Positions 19,100 to 27,415 of a stretch of 64,000 nt of DNA are shown one piece after another; the first letter of the stretch is position 1, and each line of letters opens with the position of its first letter. The stretch is taken from assembly GCA_963729215.1 (NCBI GenBank), contig CAVSND010000018.1, forward strand, positions 1 through 64,000, written 5' to 3'. The notes beneath the pieces were generated by a model. It saw nothing but the letters and a program-made list of their open reading frames with translations. It searched no databases and was not told where the DNA came from. The position numbers and the translations under genes were made by a program. Source of the stretch: CAVQJU01 sp963729215 (GTDB lineage Bacteria > Acidobacteriota > Vicinamibacteria > Vicinamibacterales > CAVVIG01).

Positions 19100-20185
19100 G
19101 TGAGATCCGTCCTGATGCTGGTCGCCACTCTGGCGATCGCCTCGCCAGCGTTCGCCCAGGCCGACCCGGGTGCGGCCCTTCTCGAGCGCGCGGGGTGGGA
19201 CGCAGTCGCCGCCGGACAAGCCGATGTCGCGGCCGGCGCGTTCCGGCAGGCCATCGCGGCCGATCCCTCGAACGCGCGGCTGCAACTTGGCGCGGCGACC
19301 GCCGCGTTCATGCAACGCCGCGATGACGAAGCAAAACGGGCGCTCGATCGGGCGCTGACGCTCGATCCCAAACTGGCCGGCGCCGAATCGCTGATGGGAC
19401 AGGTTTTGCATCGCATGGGCGACCTGCCCGCCGCCATTCGCGTCTACGAAAAACTGGCACTCGAGAAGCCGGGCGATACAGCGGCACGGGCGACGCTCGA
19501 TCGCTGGCGCCGGGAGCTCGACCTGCAGCAGAAGATGCAGCAGAACGTCGGCGATCACTTCGCCGTGTCCTTCGAGGGTCCGTCCGATGACCCGCTCGCC
19601 GCGAAAGTCATGGAATCGCTCGACCGCGCTTACTGGCGGATCGGCACTGTGCTGAACACGCTGCCAAACGTGACCGTGCCGGTCGTCCTGTACACGACGC
19701 AACAGTTCACCGACTTGACGCGGTCGCCGTCATGGGCGGCGGGCGCCTACGATGGCACGATCAGGGTACCGATGCGGGGAGCGCCGGAGAATGACGCCGA
19801 GATGGATCGCGTGCTCGCGCACGAGTTCACGCATGCGCTCGTCCACACGCTCTCTCCGACGGCCATCCCCACATGGCTGAACGAAGGACTCGCGACGGCG
19901 CTCGAATCCGACGACCTCGAATGGGCGGAGCAAATCGTCCGCAAGTCCGGGGGCGTGCCGCTCGACGTTCTGCGCTCGTCATTCGGACGGTTGACCGATG
20001 CGCAGGCTGCACTGGCGTACGCATCGAGTGCGGTGACGGTTCACCGCATGCTTCAGGAAGCGGGCGGGCTTGCCGTGGCGAATCTCATTCGCGATCTCGG
20101 CGCCGGCGCCGACTTCGATGCCGCGTTTGCCCGCCGGATCCAGCGGCCGTTCGACGAGTTCCAGGCGTCGCTGCGCTCCCGATAA
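19100..20185 (+). CDS. Secreted TPR protein with gluzincin (peptidase MA-like) domain
   Basis: 361 residues starting at GTG 19100. The signal peptide ends PAFAQ. About three TPR units follow (AVAAGQADVAAGAFRQAIAA, DEAKRALDRALTLDPKLAGA, GDLPAAIRVYEKLALEKPGD). The C-terminal half carries HEFTHALVH then WLNEGLA, that is HExxH with a downstream Glu, the zinc ligands of gluzincins in the peptidase MA family. A complete active site and an export signal suggest a periplasmic metallopeptidase that uses its TPRs to bind partners. It sits alone between the glycosyltransferase and nhaA, all on the plus strand. Confidence 0.83.
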   Translation: MRSVLMLVATLAIASPAFAQADPGAALLERAGWDAVAAGQADVAAGAFRQAIAADPSNARLQLGAATAAFMQRRDDEAKRALDRALTLDPKLAGAESLMGQVLHRMGDLPAAIRVYEKLALEKPGDTAARATLDRWRRELDLQQKMQQNVGDHFAVSFEGPSDDPLAAKVMESLDRAYWRIGTVLNTLPNVTVPVVLYTTQQFTDLTRSPSWAAGAYDGTIRVPMRGAPENDAEMDRVLAHEFTHALVHTLSPTAIPTWLNEGLATALESDDLEWAEQIVRKSGGVPLDVLRSSFGRLTDAQAALAYASSAVTVHRMLQEAGGLAVANLIRDLGAGADFDAAFARRIQRPFDEFQASLRSR

Positions 20186-20239
20186 GGTACGGCCCTCCCC
20201 GGCACCGTCGCGTTTACGGAGACCTGTTATGCTCCGTCG

Positions 20240-21532
20240 ATGTCGTCCGGCCGCCGCGACCTGCCTTTTCAACGCTTCATCCAGACCGAGGCCGCGGGCG
20301 GTGTTCTGCTCCTGTTGAGCGCCACGGCCGCACTCGTCGCCGCCAACTCGCCGTGGGCGGGCGCCTTCGAACACCTCTTGTCGATCCCGCTCGGCGTCAG
20401 CCTGCCGGATCACGCGCTGTCGCTGACGCTGCACGAGTGGATCAACGACGCGCTGATGGCGATTTTTTTCCTGCTGGTCGGGCTCGAAATCAAACGGCAG
20501 CTCGTCGCAGGCGAGCTCTCCTCGCTGCGCCTGGCGACGCTCCCGATTGCCGGCGCGCTGGGTGGGATGATCGTTCCTGCCGGCATCTTTCTACTGGCCA
20601 ACCACGGCGGCGCCGCGGCACGAGGGTGGGCCATTCCCATGGCAACCGACATCGCGTTTGCGCTCGGGACGCTGGCCCTTGTCGCGCCCAGGCTGCCCAT
20701 CGGCGGCAAAGTGTTTCTCACCGCGCTCGCGATCGTGGACGACATGGGCGCGGTCGTCGTGATCGCGCTTTTCTATACATCGGCGCTCGATTGGACCGCG
20801 CTGTCGTTCGCCGTTGTCGCGCTCGGCGGGCTGGTGGCGCTGAACCTGTTGAAGATAGGAAGGCTCCTTCCCTACCTCGCCCTGGGCATCGTCCTGTGGT
20901 TTTTCGTTCACCAATCGGGCATTCACTCGACCATCGCCGGTGTGCTGCTCGCGTTGACGATCCCGACGCGCACGCGCATCAACGCCGCCGAATTTTCTGC
21001 CGAAGCGCGCGGGCTGCTCGATGACTTCGATCGCACGGAAACGGGCGACTTGCTGGTGCTGACGAGCCGGGGCCAGCAGGATGCGGTGTTCTCACTGGGC
21101 GATGCGAGCCGGGGCGTGACCGCGCCTCTGCTGCGGCTGGAACGCGCCCTTCATTCCCTGTCCGCGTTCGTCATCATGCCGCTGTTTGCGCTGGCCAACG
21201 CCGGGATCACGATCGGCACGAACGCGCTCGACTGGCGAGTGGTCATCGGCATCGTCGCCGGACTGACTGTTGGCAAGCCTCTCGGGATCATGGCCGCGGC
21301 GAGGGGCGCCGTCTTCGCGAATGCCGCCGCCCTGCCGAAGGACGTCTCCTGGAGTGCGCTGCACGGCTGCGCGTGGCTCGGCGGCATGGGATTCACCATG
21401 TCGCTGTTCATCGCGACGCTGGCCTTCGACGGCACACCGCTGCTCAACTCCGCGAAGGTTGGAATCCTCGTGGGATCCGTGGCGGCCGGCCTTGTCGGCG
21501 CGGTCGTTGTGCGCGCAAGCGTTGCCAGTTGA
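20240..21532 (+). CDS. nhaA: Na+/H+ antiporter NhaA
   Basis: 430 residues, about 12 spans. The landmarks of NhaA are present: HEWINDALMAIFFLLVGLEIKR near the N-terminus, MATDIAFALGTLALVAPR, and the ion-binding aspartate pair in AIVDDMGAVVVIALFYTS (equivalent to Asp163-Asp164 of the E. coli protein). The end has HGCAWLGGMGFTMSLFIATLAF. The enzyme exports Na+ in exchange for H+ at alkaline pH. A long cytoplasmic insertion rich in acidic residues (FDRTETGDLLVLTSRGQQDA) lies in the middle, as in many non-enteric NhaA proteins. Confidence 0.96.
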   Translation: MSSGRRDLPFQRFIQTEAAGGVLLLLSATAALVAANSPWAGAFEHLLSIPLGVSLPDHALSLTLHEWINDALMAIFFLLVGLEIKRQLVAGELSSLRLATLPIAGALGGMIVPAGIFLLANHGGAAARGWAIPMATDIAFALGTLALVAPRLPIGGKVFLTALAIVDDMGAVVVIALFYTSALDWTALSFAVVALGGLVALNLLKIGRLLPYLALGIVLWFFVHQSGIHSTIAGVLLALTIPTRTRINAAEFSAEARGLLDDFDRTETGDLLVLTSRGQQDAVFSLGDASRGVTAPLLRLERALHSLSAFVIMPLFALANAGITIGTNALDWRVVIGIVAGLTVGKPLGIMAAARGAVFANAAALPKDVSWSALHGCAWLGGMGFTMSLFIATLAFDGTPLLNSAKVGILVGSVAAGLVGAVVVRASVAS

Positions 21533-21555
21533 GAATGGTGTTCTTCAGCAGCCTG

Positions 21556-21711
21556 CTAGCGGGCGAGCAAACGGAGCAGGCGCGTCAGGATCGGTGTCGA
21601 GGCTGGTGAGCGGCGGCGCTGCCAGGCGGCGAACCGGTTCACGCTCGAATGCAGTCGTTCGCGAGGGTCGCGGCGCGCGGAAGAGACCTGAGCGGTCTGC
21701 TGCTTCAACAT
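21556..21711 (-). CDS. Small basic protein, 51 residues, unknown
   Basis: A short frame with a strong AGGAGG site placed seven bases before its ATG at 21711. The peptide begins MLKQQTAQVSSARRD and ends LTRLLRLLAR. It is Arg-rich and has a possible amphipathic C-terminal helix. It occupies most of the gap between convergent nhaA and the spermidine-synthase-like gene, and is transcribed in the direction leading away from the latter. The Shine-Dalgarno match is better than that of most genes here, which is the main support. No family recognised. Confidence 0.45.
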   Translation of the reverse strand: MLKQQTAQVSSARRDPRERLHSSVNRFAAWQRRRSPASTPILTRLLRLLAR

Positions 21712-21782
21712 GTGGCCTCCTGACGGTATCTATCGACGGTCCAGCTGGCAGCTTTAGGGGGCCGACCCCTCAACCTCAGCCG

Positions 21783-24116
21783 TTACTGCTGGACGACGAA
21801 CCGCCTCACGTCGCCCTTGAGCGACGACAAGTCCACGTCGTGATCACGCGGGAGGCTGAGAAAATACTCGACCTGGGGACGGTCGTCCGTGAGCAGATCG
21901 CCCGGCCCGACAAAGGCCCCGAGCTCCTCGGGGCCGGCCGTGAACGCCGCAAGAAGGGCATCGAAGCTCTCGACGTTCAGGTCGTGCAGCCCTTGCCTGC
22001 TGCCGGGCATCTTCAGCTTCCACTCGAAGTCGCTCCGCCGCAGGCGCAGGGGCTCGACCGATCCCACCAGCAGGCCGCCGCCCACCCAGGCGGTCGTGCC
22101 GGGAAAGACGCTCAGAAACGTCCGGGCAATGGTCTTGTATTCGGCCTCGGTGCCGGCCACCCACTGCAGCACGATCCCTCCGGGATTGAGCACGCGCCGC
22201 ATCAGGCGAAAATACTCGGCGGAGTACAGGTTCCCCGATCCGGCAAAGATCGGGTGGATGACATCCGCGGTAATGACGTCGTACCGCCGCGGCGTCAGCA
22301 TCAGGTAATTCCGCCCATCGTCCACGCGCAGGTGAACGTTCGGGCGCGAGAGCACACCGTAATTGATCGACTCCAGGAACCGCGCGCCGCGCACGACCGA
22401 ACCGGCCAGCTCGACCACGTCCACATCGACGCCGTCATTGATGCTGACGGCGCCGGCCGTCGCGCCGCCGCCGAGCCCGATCACCAGCGCCGTGCGCGGG
22501 CCGGGATGGATCGCCATCGGCAGATGACCGATCCGGCGATGGACGTAGGCGGTTGATTCGTCGGTGCTGGCCTGGTGGTTGCCGTTGATGGTCATCGTCA
22601 ACTCGTCCCGGTGATTCTTGTGGACGACGACGGTGGCCTCGACGCCTTCTTCCTGCCAGACGATGCTCTGGCCGGGGTACCGTTGCGCGACAAATTGCAC
22701 GAACGGATCCGGCGACCACCAGACGGCGGCCGCGAACAGGGCGGATGCAACGAGCGCTGACGATATGCGCGCCTGGCGTGAAAGACCGGATGCGGCCAGC
22801 AGCGCCAGCCCGCTCGCGAAGCTCAGGCATCCCAGCATGACGAGCGAGGTGCCGCTCCCGTGCTTCGGCAGCATGACGAAGCCGGCCACAATCGATCCGA
22901 CAATCGCGCCTGCCACGTTCAGCGAGTAGAACAGTCCGACCCGGCCGGCCGTGTGCTCGTCCTGCCGTCGCGCAGAGGCCCATGCGTGCAGGCCGATCGG
23001 AAATGCGAGCCCCATCAGCAGCGCGACGGGGAAAATCGCGAGCAGCGCGCCGGCGATGGGATAGCCAAGGTATTCCGGCATGAACGACGCGACCAGCGGC
23101 GTCAGCCGGTCGGACAACGTGGGCAGATAAACCAGCGGACGGAGCGAGAGAACGATGCCGATGCCGATGGCAAGTTCGAGGCCGGCGAGGACCGCCATGG
23201 ACCGCAACCGCCGATTGAGCAGCGGCGTGACGAGAAAGCTCCCCGTGGAAATGCCGACCAGGATCATCGCGAGCATCACCGCGAAACCGTAGACGGTCGG
23301 CCGCAGAAACAGCGTGAGCACCCGGAACCACACGACCTCGAGCGCCAGCGAGACCGCGCCTGAGATCGCGAAGACCGCAAGAACGACCCTGAGTCGCCCT
23401 GCGGTCAGATGTTCGGCGGGTTCCGTAGCGTCCGGCTTCAGCCGGACGACTTCGGGGGTCACGGCCGTCAGGCTGCCCGGGCGAAGAGACATCGCGATTG
23501 CGCTCAACCCTACGAACAAGTTCAGCGCTGCGGCGGTGAGAAAGGTCCCGTGGATGCCGCGCTGTGGAATCAGATAGAGGCCGGCAGCGACCGTGCCGAT
23601 GATCGCGCCCGCGGCGTTGCTCGCGTACAGGAGCCCCAGCTGATTGCCCAGTGTGCTGGTCCTGAAGGTGGAGGCCTTGATGACGAGCGGCAGCGTGGCG
23701 CCCATCAGCGACGTCGGCACAATCAGCACCACGAACGCCATCGCGAGATGCGCGCCAAGAAGGCCGGCCGGCGAATGCGCGAGCGACGGATACGCGGCTA
23801 CGTACGCCTGCTGCAGCCGGCTGAGCACCGTTGGCGTCACCAGCGCGGTGCCGCCAATCAGCAACTCGGTCGCACCGAACCACCTGAGAGGATTCCGGAC
23901 GCGGTCGGCGACGAGGCCTGCCACGCCGCTGCCGACGGCGAGGCCCGCCATGAACGTTGCCCACACGGCGCTCGCGGCGTACACGGTGACGCCGAACACC
24001 CATCCGAGCGTCCGCAACCAGAGGACCTGGTAGACGAGAGCGCAGGCACCGGAGAAAAAGAACAGGAAACAGAGCGCCGGAAGGACGAAACGCGGGCGGC
24101 CGGACGCGGAGTTCAC
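21783..24116 (-). CDS. Membrane-anchored spermidine-synthase-like (SpeE) fusion protein
   Basis: 777 residues. The N-terminal two thirds are two halves of an MFS-like membrane domain: FLFFFSGACALVYQVLWLRTL opens the first, ISGAVSLALEVVWFRVLTLF the second. The C-terminal third is an aminopropyltransferase-like Rossmann domain with VIGLGGGATAGAVS, VDVVELAGSVVRGARFL, then VDDGRNYLML and DVITADVIHP. Such fusions are frequent in Acidobacteriota and related phyla, and their substrate is unknown. Polyamine synthesis should not be assumed. The linker between the two membrane halves contains a REP-like palindrome (23425-23447) translated as VRLKPDATE. Divergent from the secreted-protein gene at 24198, with 81 bp between. 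Confidence 0.82.
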   Translation of the reverse strand: MNSASGRPRFVLPALCFLFFFSGACALVYQVLWLRTLGWVFGVTVYAASAVWATFMAGLAVGSGVAGLVADRVRNPLRWFGATELLIGGTALVTPTVLSRLQQAYVAAYPSLAHSPAGLLGAHLAMAFVVLIVPTSLMGATLPLVIKASTFRTSTLGNQLGLLYASNAAGAIIGTVAAGLYLIPQRGIHGTFLTAAALNLFVGLSAIAMSLRPGSLTAVTPEVVRLKPDATEPAEHLTAGRLRVVLAVFAISGAVSLALEVVWFRVLTLFLRPTVYGFAVMLAMILVGISTGSFLVTPLLNRRLRSMAVLAGLELAIGIGIVLSLRPLVYLPTLSDRLTPLVASFMPEYLGYPIAGALLAIFPVALLMGLAFPIGLHAWASARRQDEHTAGRVGLFYSLNVAGAIVGSIVAGFVMLPKHGSGTSLVMLGCLSFASGLALLAASGLSRQARISSALVASALFAAAVWWSPDPFVQFVAQRYPGQSIVWQEEGVEATVVVHKNHRDELTMTINGNHQASTDESTAYVHRRIGHLPMAIHPGPRTALVIGLGGGATAGAVSINDGVDVDVVELAGSVVRGARFLESINYGVLSRPNVHLRVDDGRNYLMLTPRRYDVITADVIHPIFAGSGNLYSAEYFRLMRRVLNPGGIVLQWVAGTEAEYKTIARTFLSVFPGTTAWVGGGLLVGSVEPLRLRRSDFEWKLKMPGSRQGLHDLNVESFDALLAAFTAGPEELGAFVGPGDLLTDDRPQVEYFLSLPRDHDVDLSSLKGDVRRFVVQQ
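23425..23447 (+). repeat. REP-like palindrome inside a coding sequence
   Basis: GTAGCG followed by the stem TCCGGC-TTCA-GCCGGA and a final C. The same 23-bp layout recurs at 50575-50597, where the stem is TCCGCC-TTCA-GGCGGA. The two copies differ by a C to G change balanced by a G to C change in the opposite arm. This copy lies in frame in the spermidine-synthase-like gene, in the loop joining the two membrane halves. Confidence 0.7.
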
Positions 24117-24197
24117 GGCTTCATTCTACTCGCCGTCGATCGCCTGCTATACTGCACGGCCGGAAGCATCGCCCGCTCGCATCAAGGAGTTGTTGAC

Positions 24198-24872
24198 ATG
24201 CGCCATTGCATTCTCCGCATCCCGATCGCCGCCGGCGCGCTGCTTGTCGCGATGTCGACGGGCACAGACGTCTTCGCGCAGGGACGCGCGGTCAGGCCGC
24301 CGCTGTTCCTGCACGAGGAGTGGAAGCAGACGCCTGCGGGCGGCGAGCATCCGGTCACGCCGGACGGCTTGTCGAATCCGAACCTCGAGCTGAAGCTGTA
24401 CGGGACATCAGGCAAAGAAGTGCAGCTGACCGGCAGCGCCAAGGACGAGAACAATCCCATCCACCTGTGGACGGGTCTTTGCTCCACACCTTGCGCCGTC
24501 GCGCTCCGCGACAAGAGCAACCTCGCCGATCTGACGGGTCTCGCGCGAATCCGGTGGGTCACCAAGATGTCGGGCTTTCACCAGGTCCGTCCGATCGTGA
24601 AGCTCGCCGATGGCACGTGGCTCGTCGGCGATCACGCGGACGGGTCGGTTGCAGACTGGCAGATCAGCGAATTCAACATGTCGGAAGTGCGCTGGCTGAA
24701 ACTGGACATCGAGAAGGTGGTCACCAAAGGCAACTTCGTCGACAAGCCGGATCTCAGCAAGGTGGATGAAATCGGTTTTGCCGACCTCACCCCCGGCAGC
24801 GGCCACGGCGCCGGCGGCTGGTCCGACGTCGCCGCGATTGACGTCTTCGCGGGGGCGGTCAAGCGGCCCTAG
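24198..24872 (+). CDS. Secreted protein of unknown function
   Basis: 224 residues. The ATG at 24198 is preceded by AAGGAG. The signal peptide is IPIAAGALLVAMSTGTDVFA. The mature part reads as a beta-sandwich-like protein: PPLFLHEEWKQTPAGGEHPV, LELKLYGTSGKEVQLTG, WVTKMSGFHQVRPIVKLADG, VADWQISEFNMSEVRWLKLD and DEIGFADLTPGSGHGAGGWS. A single Cys pair (GLCSTPCAV) may form a disulfide. I recognise no family or catalytic motif. The pattern would suit a carbohydrate-binding or PQQ-operon accessory role, but that is only inference. A strong hairpin lies just after the stop. Confidence 0.68.
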   Translation: MRHCILRIPIAAGALLVAMSTGTDVFAQGRAVRPPLFLHEEWKQTPAGGEHPVTPDGLSNPNLELKLYGTSGKEVQLTGSAKDENNPIHLWTGLCSTPCAVALRDKSNLADLTGLARIRWVTKMSGFHQVRPIVKLADGTWLVGDHADGSVADWQISEFNMSEVRWLKLDIEKVVTKGNFVDKPDLSKVDEIGFADLTPGSGHGAGGWSDVAAIDVFAGAVKRP

Positions 24873-24890
24873 AGAACGCAGAGACAGATC

Positions 24891-24958
24891 AAACGCAGAG
24901 ATCGCGGAGATCGCTGAGTCTTTTTATCTTCTCTGTGATCTCTGCGATCTCTGCGTTT
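24891..24958. terminator. Long hairpin made of short tandem units between convergent genes
   Basis: The left arm (24891-24912) and right arm (24937-24958) are 22-nt inverse complements with one mismatch. Each arm is itself a degenerate run of CGCAGAGAT/CGCGGAGAT units. The loop contains TCTTTTT. It sits between the ends of two convergent genes and would act as a bidirectional terminator. Its internal repetition marks it as a dispersed-repeat type, with analogues at 41029-41096 and 54113-54186. Confidence 0.65.
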
Positions 24959-24977
24959 CAACCGTCTCTGCGATCTC

Positions 24978-26624
24978 TCACTGCCGCAACGCGAACGCGA
25001 AGAGCGAACTGCCGGCCGCGACCGTCACGTACTGCCTGCCGTTGACCGAGTACGACATCGGTCCGCTGTTCACCTGTCCGCCGAGCGGAACCTTCCAGAG
25101 GAGGTCGCCCGTTCGCGCGTCGAGCGCGAAGAAGTAGCCTTCCTTGCCGCCGCCGAACAGGACGTCCGACGCGGTCGTGAGCACGCCGGCCCACGTGATG
25201 TCGTTCATCTTGAATTCCCACTTCCGCGTCAGGCCGTGCGGATCCAGGGCGCGGATGAAGCCGTAGCCCTCTTCGTCCTTCTTGTAGTTGGGCGTCAGCG
25301 TGGCCTGCCCCATCGGCGTGCCGTTCGGAATGCCCGCGGCGCGCGGGAACCGGCCCTCGAGCGCGAACGTGCCCGTGTTTTCCCAGCCGGCGACGTAGAA
25401 GAACCCGGTGCGGGGGCTGTAGGACGGCGGCGCCCAGTTCGTCGCGCCGAGCACCGTCGGCATGATGAGCGTGCCCTGCTGCGACGGCACCTGTCCGGGG
25501 ATGCGCATCGGCCGGCCTTTTGGATCGAACCCGTCCATCCAATTCACTTTGACGTACGGCTTCCCGAGCAGGAACTCGCCGGTCACGCGATCGATCACGT
25601 ATGCCAGGCCGTTGCGGTTCGCCCAGAGCATCACCTTGCGCGGCTTGCCCTGCCACTGGATGTCGACGAGCACCGGCACCTGCGTCGAGTCGTAGTCCAC
25701 CTCGTCGTGCGGCGTGAACTGGTAATGCCACTTCAGCTTGCCGGTGTCGGCATCGAGCGCCAGCACGCTGTCGCTGTAGAGGTTGTCGCCAAGACGTTCG
25801 CGGCCGTCCCAGTCGGGCGCGGGATTGCCCGTTCCGAAGTACACGAGATTCGTCTCGGCGTCGTACGCACCGCTGTTCCACACGCCGGCGCCGCCGGTCT
25901 TCCACGAATCGCCGGACCATGTCTCGTTGCCCGGCTCGCCTTTGGCGGGAATCGTGTAGGTGCGCCAGATCTCGTGGCCGTCTTTCGCGTCGAACGCGCA
26001 GATGAAACCGCGCACGCCGAGATCGCCGCCCGCGATGCCGACGATGACCTTGTCCTTCACGATGACGGGCGCGTGCGTGATCGCGTACTTTTCCGTCACC
26101 TTGTCGCCGACTTTCTCGACGGTGTGATCCCACAGGATCTTTCCGGTCTTCGCGTCGATCGCGACCAGGTGCGCGTCGATCGTGCCCATGTAGAGCGTGT
26201 CGCCGAGGATCGCGAGGCCGCGGCTGACACGCCCGCAGCAGGGCCGCGCCTCGAGCATCGGCTTGTATTCGAGCGTCCAGAACGGCCGGCCGGTCACCGC
26301 ATCGAGCGCGACGACCTCATACACGCCTTGAGCGGGCGGCCCCTGCAGCGTGTAGAGCACGCCGTCCACGACGAGCGCCGTCGCCTCGAACTTCTCGAGC
26401 GACTTCGACTGCCACACCCACTGCAGGTCGAGGTTCTTCACGTTGGCCGGCGTGATCTGGACGAGCGGACTGAAACGCTGGTTGAACAGCGTCCCGGAAT
26501 AGCTGATCCAGTTCTGCGGTTCCTTGTCGGCGTGCAACAGACGATCGAACGTCACCTGCTGCGCCCGCACCAGGGCCGCCGCCGACGCACAGAAGACGAC
26601 CGCGAGCATCGCACGTCGAATCAT
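24978..26624 (-). CDS. PQQ-dependent alcohol dehydrogenase (methanol/ethanol family)
   Basis: 548 residues with a signal peptide (LAVVFCASAAALVRAQ) and an eight-bladed quinoprotein propeller. The vicinal disulfide pair Cys129-Cys130 (ARPCCGRVSRGLAIL) is diagnostic of PQQ alcohol dehydrogenases. GTGNPAPDWDG supplies the metal-ligand Asn267. HDEVDYDSTQ holds catalytic Asp310 plus Asp312, two residues on; an Asp there is the marker of lanthanide-dependent enzymes. The usual Glu ligand in GAE(L/F)GVRG is Asp201 here (GGDLGVRG). There is no C-terminal haem domain, so electrons probably pass to the cytochrome encoded immediately upstream, whose stop overlaps this start as ATGA. Confidence 0.9.
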   Translation of the reverse strand: MIRRAMLAVVFCASAAALVRAQQVTFDRLLHADKEPQNWISYSGTLFNQRFSPLVQITPANVKNLDLQWVWQSKSLEKFEATALVVDGVLYTLQGPPAQGVYEVVALDAVTGRPFWTLEYKPMLEARPCCGRVSRGLAILGDTLYMGTIDAHLVAIDAKTGKILWDHTVEKVGDKVTEKYAITHAPVIVKDKVIVGIAGGDLGVRGFICAFDAKDGHEIWRTYTIPAKGEPGNETWSGDSWKTGGAGVWNSGAYDAETNLVYFGTGNPAPDWDGRERLGDNLYSDSVLALDADTGKLKWHYQFTPHDEVDYDSTQVPVLVDIQWQGKPRKVMLWANRNGLAYVIDRVTGEFLLGKPYVKVNWMDGFDPKGRPMRIPGQVPSQQGTLIMPTVLGATNWAPPSYSPRTGFFYVAGWENTGTFALEGRFPRAAGIPNGTPMGQATLTPNYKKDEEGYGFIRALDPHGLTRKWEFKMNDITWAGVLTTASDVLFGGGKEGYFFALDARTGDLLWKVPLGGQVNSGPMSYSVNGRQYVTVAAGSSLFAFALRQ

Positions 26625-27400
26625 GGGGTTACCTTGCCCTTCAGCGACACCAGGTAGCTCACGAGGTCGGTCAGTTCCTGCGCGCTGAGCTTGTCGCGAT
26701 ACGACGGCATGGGCGACTGGTCAACGAAGCCGTAATCGCGCAGCCTGGATTTTTCGAACGATCGCAGCTGCTCCTTCGAGTCGAGCATCTGCACGGTGAA
26801 GCTGTCGAGGTTCAACAATCGCCCCGTCGTCGTCACCCCGTCCTTCGAGACGACGCGATACATGCGATTCGTCGCGAGGATCTCGGCGCCGGGATCGACG
26901 AGCGACGCTTCGAGCTCGGCGCTGCGGCGAAGCTGGCCGATGTTACTCAGGTCGGGTCCCAGGCGGCCTCCGGATGCATTGACGCGGTGGCACGTGGAGC
27001 ACGCGCCCTTGCCATCGAACACCGCCCGTCCGCGATCGACCACGCCAAGGCCGGACGCGCTTCTCTTGGTGGCGGCGACCGAACGGAGATACGCGACGAC
27101 CTGGGCGGCCTGGGCTTCGGGAAAATTCGTTGCCGGCATCGCGGTGCCCGGAATGCCGTTGCGGATGATCTGGATGAGGTCCTGGTCGGTCTTCGCGCGG
27201 CGGAACACGTTGCGGCCCAGATCGATCCCCGCCACCCCGTCCCCGTCGGGGCCGTGGCAGTTCGCGCACGTATCGCGAAACACACGCCCGCCGTCTTCGA
27301 TGTCGGCGGCGGTCTCGTGCTGGGCGCGGACGGTCACACCGGAGCTTGTCAGGAGTACAGCGACGATCAGAACCAACGCGGACGTCTTGGCTGCTCGCAT
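26621..27400 (-). CDS. Secreted dihaem c-type cytochrome, electron acceptor of PQQ dehydrogenase
   Basis: 259 residues from the ATG at 27400, with signal peptide ALVLIVAVLLTSSGVTVRAQ. Two class-I haem domains are visible: CANCH (DTCANCHGPDGDG) with axial Met in PGTAMPATNF, and CSTCH (KGACSTCHRV). A later MPSYRDKLSAQELTDLVSYL gives another possible Met ligand and the closing helix. The segment between (ILATNRMYRVVSKDGVTTTG, then LNLDSFTVQMLDS) resembles the haem-binding DUF1549/PSD-associated cytochrome type. Translationally coupled to the PQQ dehydrogenase downstream. Confidence 0.88.
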   Translation of the reverse strand: MRAAKTSALVLIVAVLLTSSGVTVRAQHETAADIEDGGRVFRDTCANCHGPDGDGVAGIDLGRNVFRRAKTDQDLIQIIRNGIPGTAMPATNFPEAQAAQVVAYLRSVAATKRSASGLGVVDRGRAVFDGKGACSTCHRVNASGGRLGPDLSNIGQLRRSAELEASLVDPGAEILATNRMYRVVSKDGVTTTGRLLNLDSFTVQMLDSKEQLRSFEKSRLRDYGFVDQSPMPSYRDKLSAQELTDLVSYLVSLKGKVTP

Positions 27401-27415
27401 AGTGAAATCCGGGGG

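Noticed and set aside
21783..24116. True spermidine synthase speE
   Set aside because: The fused membrane domain and absence of a polyamine operon place it in the uncharacterised SpeE-like membrane group.
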